A stretch of 64,000 nt of DNA from positions 186,001-250,000 of the forward strand of contig JAWKQR010000001.1 of NCBI GenBank assembly GCA_041390025.1, read 5' to 3'. Below the pieces are notes generated by a model. The model did no database searches, was not told the origin of the DNA, and saw nothing but the letters and a program-made list of their open reading frames with translations. Position numbers and translations under genes: made by a program. This stretch comes from JBFFMO01 sp041390025. GTDB taxonomy: Bacteria; Myxococcota_A; Bradymonadia; Bradymonadales; Bradymonadaceae. The number at the start of each line of letters is the position of its first letter. Position 1 is the first letter of the stretch. Below, piece after piece: positions 59,915 through 64,000 of the stretch.

Positions 59915-60504
59915 GCCGGCTCCAAGGTCTTGAGCCAAAACGACATGATGTGGTCTGTTTCGTGCGCGTCACCGACTTCCTTCCATCGAAAAGACGCGGT
60001 CAGATCAGGCCGGTGCGTGTAGCCCCGGCGCTGCCAAAACCCGTGCAATGGCCGGTAGTCTGCGGGTTGACGCGGATCTGCATGACGCTCCACGGCACAA
60101 AAGGCGCAGATTTCAAACCCTCCGTTGCGCGCGTGTGCCTCACGCAGGTCGAAGAAACGTCCACCTACGCCTTGCTTTCGGTAAGCCTTCGCGAGCACGG
60201 ATTCGCCAAAGTAAAAGACACGTTGAGGGTCGATGTCGGCGTTCTGAAATGCGTCCTGAAAAGCGCCGTCGGCGTCGTTCAACGGCAGCCCTGTCGATGC
60301 GCCCACAACGACGTCGCCGTCCCGAGCGACAATGACCACGCTTTTGGGCGAGTCGATGTAATGACGCAGATACTGCATCTCGTAGGCCACATCACCATCA
60401 TAAAGGTAAGGAAACTCGCGGAAAACAGTGATCCGCAGCCGTGAAATATCAGGGATGAGCGGCGAAAAATCTTCGCCGGAATACGTTTTTATGTCCATGT
60501 TCAC
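59911..60504 (-). CDS. GNAT-family N-acetyltransferase
   Basis: 197 residues from GTG 60504 or the ATG two codons later (60498). Acetyl-CoA-binding segment VLAKAYRKQGVGGRFFDLREAHA with the Q/RxxGxG/A signature; the preceding strand is VFYFGES. The N-terminal half (ISRLRITVFREFPYLYDGDVAYEMQYLRHYI) is unusual for short GNAT enzymes and may define the substrate. Probably acetylates a small amine or a protein lysine. The phosphoesterase gene starts in its stop codon (GTGA), so they are co-translated. Confidence 0.87.
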   Translation of the reverse strand: MNMDIKTYSGEDFSPLIPDISRLRITVFREFPYLYDGDVAYEMQYLRHYIDSPKSVVIVARDGDVVVGASTGLPLNDADGAFQDAFQNADIDPQRVFYFGESVLAKAYRKQGVGGRFFDLREAHARNGGFEICAFCAVERHADPRQPADYRPLHGFWQRRGYTHRPDLTASFRWKEVGDAHETDHIMSFWLKTLEPA

Positions 60505-60605
60505 TGACGAACCGTTTGGGTTATGGGTATCGTGTTCGCGGCGCTAAGATACATGTTCGAGCGGAAAAATCTCACTGGGTTTCTAAGAAGGGGAGACCGG
60601 ACGCT

Positions 60606-62663
60606 ATGTCCTCTAGAATCGGTCCGTTGGTGACATCGCTTGGAGAACAAGTGCAAGCGGGGATGGGGCTGCATGTAGCCATCTACACAGGTGGGGAGCG
60701 TGCGTTCGCTGCGGGCGTGCGCGGGGTCCGTCATCCCGCCTTCCGCGAGATCAGCCTCCTTGGCACCGATGGGCGTCACGGCGAGTCCATCGCGCAGCTT
60801 TTGGGTCATTTGTACGGGATTGATGAGCACGTCGACGAGGCGGAGCTTCGGGACCGATTGGCCGCAGCCGATGTTTCGTTTCCCGATTATCAGGCGCGTA
60901 TGATCGCGGACGTCGTGCGTCGGTGCGCGCGCAAGTATCCCGCGATGGAGCTCGCCGAGGTTGCGGCAAATGCTGTGATCCGCGAAGCCGCCCACAAACC
61001 CATTTTGCTCTCCATCGACAACCTCGGGCTGGGACACATTGATCTGCGTGTGGTGCTCGCGCTCGCGAAGTATGCCCACGCGCCCGTCATGGTGGCGCTG
61101 CATCTGAATACAGACGAGTCGACCTCCATACCCTCCGGCGTTCAGCGTCTGGCACGGTTGCTCGGCAACCGCGTCGTGAGCCTTGCGGAGCCACGGATCG
61201 TCGAAGATCACACCGACGAGTGGCTGCAACGTTTCGAGCGATCGGACGTACCAAACCTGCGCGACGTTGCACTGGCGGCGGCGCTCTTGGGGCGTGTGCC
61301 TGACCCAGACGCGCTGGCCGACGCCCTCTTCGAGCTGGACATCTTTGAGATATCACACGCCCAGCGTGCGCTGCAGGCCGACGGAGTCCTGACCTCGGCA
61401 TCGGCCTGGCAATTCAACTGGTTTGCCGACGTCGATGCCTTGCGTCGAATTGCGCGCGCTCAGGCATCAGCTGGCCAGACCACAGGCGTCTCGGTCGCCA
61501 CGGCGTGTGTTCGTGCATTGTACGAGAGCGCCAACGCCAACAGCGCGACGCGCTCCGAAGTCCTCCGTTTTGCGGAGGTCTGCGAAATGGCCAACGAAGC
61601 CGACCTCGCGCTTCTTCCGCTGCGTCGCGCCGCGCTTGGGTTTCACCTCGGCGAGGCCGACGTCATGCACGAGCTCATGGCTCGCCACGAGCAACTTTTG
61701 GGCGCTGCAGACCGGCCGAGCGAGCGACTCGCGCAGGAATACGTCGGGCTGCGCGCCGACATGACCGAAGGGCTGTCCGTGCGAGAGCGCGCGCTCGAGC
61801 TCTATGCCTCTGCGACGATGCATGATCTGCCAAACATCGCCGCCAACGCACAGCGGGTCATCGCGATCGCGGCATGGGACGCAGGCCGAGAGCCCGAGGC
61901 GCGGGCACAGATGACCGCCGCCGCGGTCATGCACGCCGAGCTCTTGGACTGGACGCACGCGGGGCAGGACCATCTCATGTTGGGCTGGTGGAACGACCGC
62001 AAACAGAACTACGACCTCGCGTTTGAGCACTACGAAGCCGCCATCGAAGCCTTTCAAATCGCCGGCGAGGAGGGCCGTGTCGTCGAAGCACAAGCGCTGC
62101 AGGCGATATCACTCATCGCCCAATCGCGTCTGGACGAAGCCGAAGCCTTGCTCGATGCGACGTGGCAGGCAGCGACCGTCGTGGCGTCGTCAGCACTTTG
62201 CGCCGACATTCTGAACTCGCGCTCCGAGATTGCCCGCGCGCGCGAAGACTGGGAGTTGGCCTACGACTACGCGACTCAGGCCCACGCATGGTTTGAGCTG
62301 ATTGGCCATCGGTATGCCCATATCGCCGCGTTCAATAAGAGTCTGATCGCCATGGGGGCTCAGCGTTACGGCGAATCACGAGCGCTGCTTGAAGGCTTGC
62401 GCACCGCTTACCCTACGCTAGGGCTTGAGGCGCGCCTGCCCCTGATCGACGCGGCGCTGGCGATCTGCGCTCTGGCGTGGCGCGACGTGGCGGAGTTTGA
62501 GCACCGCATTTTTCTGGCCGAAGCTGCTATCGCCGTGGGTTTTCGTCACGCCGACCTCGTCTGGATTCTCAAACACGGCGCGATGTTGGCGGCAGGCACC
62601 GAACAAGATGTCGCCGCCGCCCGAATTTCCGAGCTTCAGGAATTGTTCACGAAGCGCCCTTGA
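60606..62663 (+). CDS. STAND-like ATPase remnant with TPR domain (PknK-like without kinase)
   Basis: 685 residues from ATG 60606 with GGGGAG upstream. Residues 50-300 resemble the AAA/STAND module that follows the kinase domain in PknK-type proteins. A Walker-B-like KPILLSIDNLGLGHIDLRVVLAL is present, and the winged-helix part is LLGRVPDPDALADALFELDIFEISHAQRAL, but I find no GxxxxGK[ST] loop. From 330 to 680 are TPR-like helices (ARAQMTAAAVMHAELLDWTHAGQDHLMLGWWNDRKQNYDLAFEHYEAAIEAF...). It lacks a kinase domain altogether. Likely a sensor or adaptor; function unknown. The small zinc-motif gene follows. Confidence 0.72.
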   Translation: MSSRIGPLVTSLGEQVQAGMGLHVAIYTGGERAFAAGVRGVRHPAFREISLLGTDGRHGESIAQLLGHLYGIDEHVDEAELRDRLAAADVSFPDYQARMIADVVRRCARKYPAMELAEVAANAVIREAAHKPILLSIDNLGLGHIDLRVVLALAKYAHAPVMVALHLNTDESTSIPSGVQRLARLLGNRVVSLAEPRIVEDHTDEWLQRFERSDVPNLRDVALAAALLGRVPDPDALADALFELDIFEISHAQRALQADGVLTSASAWQFNWFADVDALRRIARAQASAGQTTGVSVATACVRALYESANANSATRSEVLRFAEVCEMANEADLALLPLRRAALGFHLGEADVMHELMARHEQLLGAADRPSERLAQEYVGLRADMTEGLSVRERALELYASATMHDLPNIAANAQRVIAIAAWDAGREPEARAQMTAAAVMHAELLDWTHAGQDHLMLGWWNDRKQNYDLAFEHYEAAIEAFQIAGEEGRVVEAQALQAISLIAQSRLDEAEALLDATWQAATVVASSALCADILNSRSEIARAREDWELAYDYATQAHAWFELIGHRYAHIAAFNKSLIAMGAQRYGESRALLEGLRTAYPTLGLEARLPLIDAALAICALAWRDVAEFEHRIFLAEAAIAVGFRHADLVWILKHGAMLAAGTEQDVAAARISELQELFTKRP

Positions 62664-62706
62664 TCTGCGGCGACGTTCAGTGGCAAATGACCGGCGAGGA
62701 GGCAAC

Positions 62707-62958
62707 ATGTCGAGCAATCGAGAGAAGCGGAAAATTGCCCGCGAGGGCGCTCAAAAACTCAAAGGCACCGACTGGGATCCTTCGGGATTTGTCGCCAAGA
62801 GCCCCATTGAACGCCTGCAGGAGCTCGCCGCGCAAGAGGCCGGGCAGGCCGCGTATTCCGAGAACATGGCGTGCGCAGAATGCGTCGCCGAACGCCAAAA
62901 GACGGGCGACGAAACCGCCCTGTGCCAAAAACATCTCGCTGAAGCGATGGGGTTTTGA
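62707..62958 (+). CDS. Small hypothetical protein with CxxC...CxxH motif
   Basis: 83 residues from ATG 62707, with a perfect GAGGAGG site eight bases before. The N-terminus is basic (SSNREKRKIAREGAQKLK). The C-terminus carries MACAECVAERQKTGDETALCQKHLAEAMGF, where CxxC and CxxH could hold a zinc ion. No known family recognised. It ends one base before the nadC start, so it is translated together with nadC; a role in that operon is only context. Confidence 0.75.
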   Translation: MSSNREKRKIAREGAQKLKGTDWDPSGFVAKSPIERLQELAAQEAGQAAYSENMACAECVAERQKTGDETALCQKHLAEAMGF

Positions 62959-62959
62959 A

Positions 62960-63814
62960 ATGAAGCTTTTTGTCAGCCCGCATATCCGCCGATTGATTGA
63001 CCTCGCCCTCGACGAGGACGACCTGACCTTTGATGTGACGTCGAACATCTTTTTTGAGGGGCGCCAAGCCTCTGCAACCTTGCGCGCGAAATCCGACCTG
63101 GTCATCGCAGGTCTTCCGGTCTTCGAGGCGGTGTTTCAGCGTGTGGACCCGTCGTTGACCTGGACGTTTGACGTGCAAGACGGCGACAACGTGGCCAACG
63201 GTCAGGTGTTCGCGCGGTGCACTGGGGACGCGTGCAGCCTGCTCAAGGCCGAGCGGACCGGCCTAAATTTCCTGCAACGCATGTCGGGTGTCGCAACCCT
63301 GACACGCTCCTATGTCGACGCATTGGGCAGCGGCCGCGCGCGCGTTTGTGACACCCGAAAGACTCTGCCGGGCTGGCGAGAGCTCGACAAATACGCCGTG
63401 AGCAAAGGCGGCGGGGCGACCCATCGCCTGAGCTTGTCGGGCGGTGTGATGCTCAAAGACAATCACTTGGCGGCCGCGGGCGGCGTCAAAGAAGCCATGG
63501 CCATGGTGCGAAAGAGTGCGCCACACACTCTGCGTGTTGAGGTCGAGGTCGAAAACTTCGACCAGCTTGAAGCCGCGCTTGAGGCCGGCGCCGAGATCAT
63601 CATGCTCGACAACATGTCCACACCCGACATGGTCACCGCCGTCAAGCGCGTGCGCGAATTCGCCGGAGAACGCGTGTTGGTGGAAGCCAGCGGCAACATC
63701 ACGATCGAACGTCTCCCGGAACTTCGTGACGTTGGCTTGGATTTCATCTCGTCGGGTGCGCTGACGCATTCGGCGACCGCCGCCGACATCTCGATGCGCA
63801 TGGATATCCAATGA
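62960..63814 (+). CDS. nadC: Nicotinate-nucleotide pyrophosphorylase (carboxylating)
   Basis: 284 residues from ATG 62960, the normal length. Family motifs: LDEDDLTFDVTSN, AERTGLNFLQRMSGVAT, CDTRKTLPGWRELDKYAVSKGGGATHRLSLSGGVMLKDNH, VEVEVENFDQLEAAL, IIMLDNMS and VEASGNITIERL. It makes NaMN from quinolinate and PRPP in de novo NAD synthesis. nadA and nadB are not in the window. Overlaps birA in ATGA (63811-63814). Motif copy GGTCTTCCGGTC at 63110 encodes GLPV. Confidence 0.95.
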   Translation: MKLFVSPHIRRLIDLALDEDDLTFDVTSNIFFEGRQASATLRAKSDLVIAGLPVFEAVFQRVDPSLTWTFDVQDGDNVANGQVFARCTGDACSLLKAERTGLNFLQRMSGVATLTRSYVDALGSGRARVCDTRKTLPGWRELDKYAVSKGGGATHRLSLSGGVMLKDNHLAAAGGVKEAMAMVRKSAPHTLRVEVEVENFDQLEAALEAGAEIIMLDNMSTPDMVTAVKRVREFAGERVLVEASGNITIERLPELRDVGLDFISSGALTHSATAADISMRMDIQ

Positions 63815-64000
63815 TTTTTGCGCTCGACGAGGTCGAATCGACCAATGACCTTGCGCTCGCTGCGGCAAAAACAGGCACGCACGGGGATTGTTGGATCGCC
63901 GAAAGCCAGACCAAAGGCCGCGGCCGTCGCGAGATCGGGGGCCCACGTCGCAGCTGGTACTCACCGCCGGGCCGAAACATCTACATGTCGGTGCTGCTCA
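63811..64000 (+). CDS. birA: Biotin-[acetyl-CoA-carboxylase] ligase, 5' part
   Basis: 63 codons to the window edge. The catalytic domain begins at once with DEVESTNDLALAAA and the biotin-AMP loop AESQTKGRGRREIGG, then SPPGRNIYMSVLL. There is no N-terminal helix-turn-helix, so this is the monofunctional class I ligase, not a BirA repressor. It attaches biotin to the carboxyl carrier protein. Translationally coupled to nadC by ATGA. Confidence 0.9.
   Translation, partial: MIFALDEVESTNDLALAAAKTGTHGDCWIAESQTKGRGRREIGGPRRSWYSPPGRNIYMSVLL

Larger units (their letters stand above)
1654..63121. repeat. Dispersed 12-bp motif family GGWCTNCCGGWC
   Basis: Hand scan found 33 full matches outside the tandem arrays. 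Forward (GGWCTNCCGGWC) at 1654, 1690, 2036, 2399, 14925, 16877, 17013, 19524, 25587, 31243, 32544, 33546, 33792, 38882, 39454, 39966, 40683, 50219, 51750, 52088, 59841, 63110. Reverse complement at 5637, 12479, 15180, 28063, 28137, 30618, 33742, 34778, 41495, 52434, 52776. One-mismatch copies include 1533, 16509, 20043, 21492, 25511, 26647, 35158, 39788, 42967 and 54096. Encoded peptides differ with frame (GLPV/GLPD, VFRS, TSSG, DRKT/DRET/DRES, PEDL/PGDL). No copies appear at about 5.7-12.4, 42-50 or 53-59.8 kb beyond near matches. Confidence 0.88.

Overview
The window is 64 kb of GC-rich, densely coding bacterial DNA with no rRNA, tRNA, CRISPR array, insertion sequence or prophage that I can see. 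The gene content points to the Myxococcota / former Deltaproteobacteria, with a Bradymonadia-like lineage possible: eukaryote-type Ser/Thr kinases, FHA domains fused to an ABC transporter, PilZ and Roadblock (MglB-like) domains, a sigma-54 activator with a TPR-like sensor, a caspase-like peptidase next to an ECF sigma factor, and many lipoproteins of unknown function. This placement is inference from content, not from a marker gene.

Layout. 1-2.5 kb (-): split ECF sigma factor, membrane anti-sigma-like protein and secreted caspase-like protein, translationally coupled. 2.6-12.2 kb: rpsU, FHA-ABC transporter, Roadblock protein, efp, a TPR protein, L,D-transpeptidase. 12.3-19.1 kb: PQQ-propeller lipoprotein, a repeat array with a duplicated promoter, then a response regulator, histidine kinase and XRE/sigma-54 activator in tight succession. 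19-25 kb: Rossmann protein, udk, FliA-type sigma factor, MscS channel, AI-2E-type permease, Ser/Thr kinase with PilZ-like domain. 25-32 kb (-): HD hydrolase, hutH, FemAB-like protein, acidic barrel protein, GMC oxidoreductase with its TAT-exported partner. 32-42 kb: FabV/Ter-like reductase, DUF697 and Sua5-like proteins, coiled-coil, pentapeptide-repeat and WYL proteins, aldehyde dehydrogenase, two lipoproteins. 42-47 kb: algH, TetR regulator, FmdB zinc ribbon, two sigma-54 promoters (one for a candidate sRNA, one for a 77-aa protein), recN. 47-55 kb: CrtW-like desaturase, Ser/Thr kinase, APP1-like protein, lipoprotein, RecB-like helicase-nuclease. 55.6-64 kb: kamA, rsmG, Nudix, HMG-CoA lyase, phosphoesterase, GNAT, a STAND-like TPR protein, nadC, birA (cut by the window edge).

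Two things stand out. First, a 12-bp sequence family, GGWCTNCCGGWC, occurs about 33 times outside arrays, on both strands, mostly inside genes and in at least five reading frames. Related sequences form three tandem arrays (13.6-13.9, 16.29-16.42 and 41.9-42.0 kb). It behaves like a DNA-level genomic signature (uptake sequence, Chi-like or architecture motif, or a proliferating micro-repeat), not like a protein motif. Second, a near-consensus sigma-54 promoter at 43.79 kb drives what looks like a 75-nt two-hairpin small RNA with an anti-Shine-Dalgarno stretch and a strong terminator. A second, perfect sigma-54 promoter lies 1.2 kb away in front of a small unknown gene, with palindromes just upstream.
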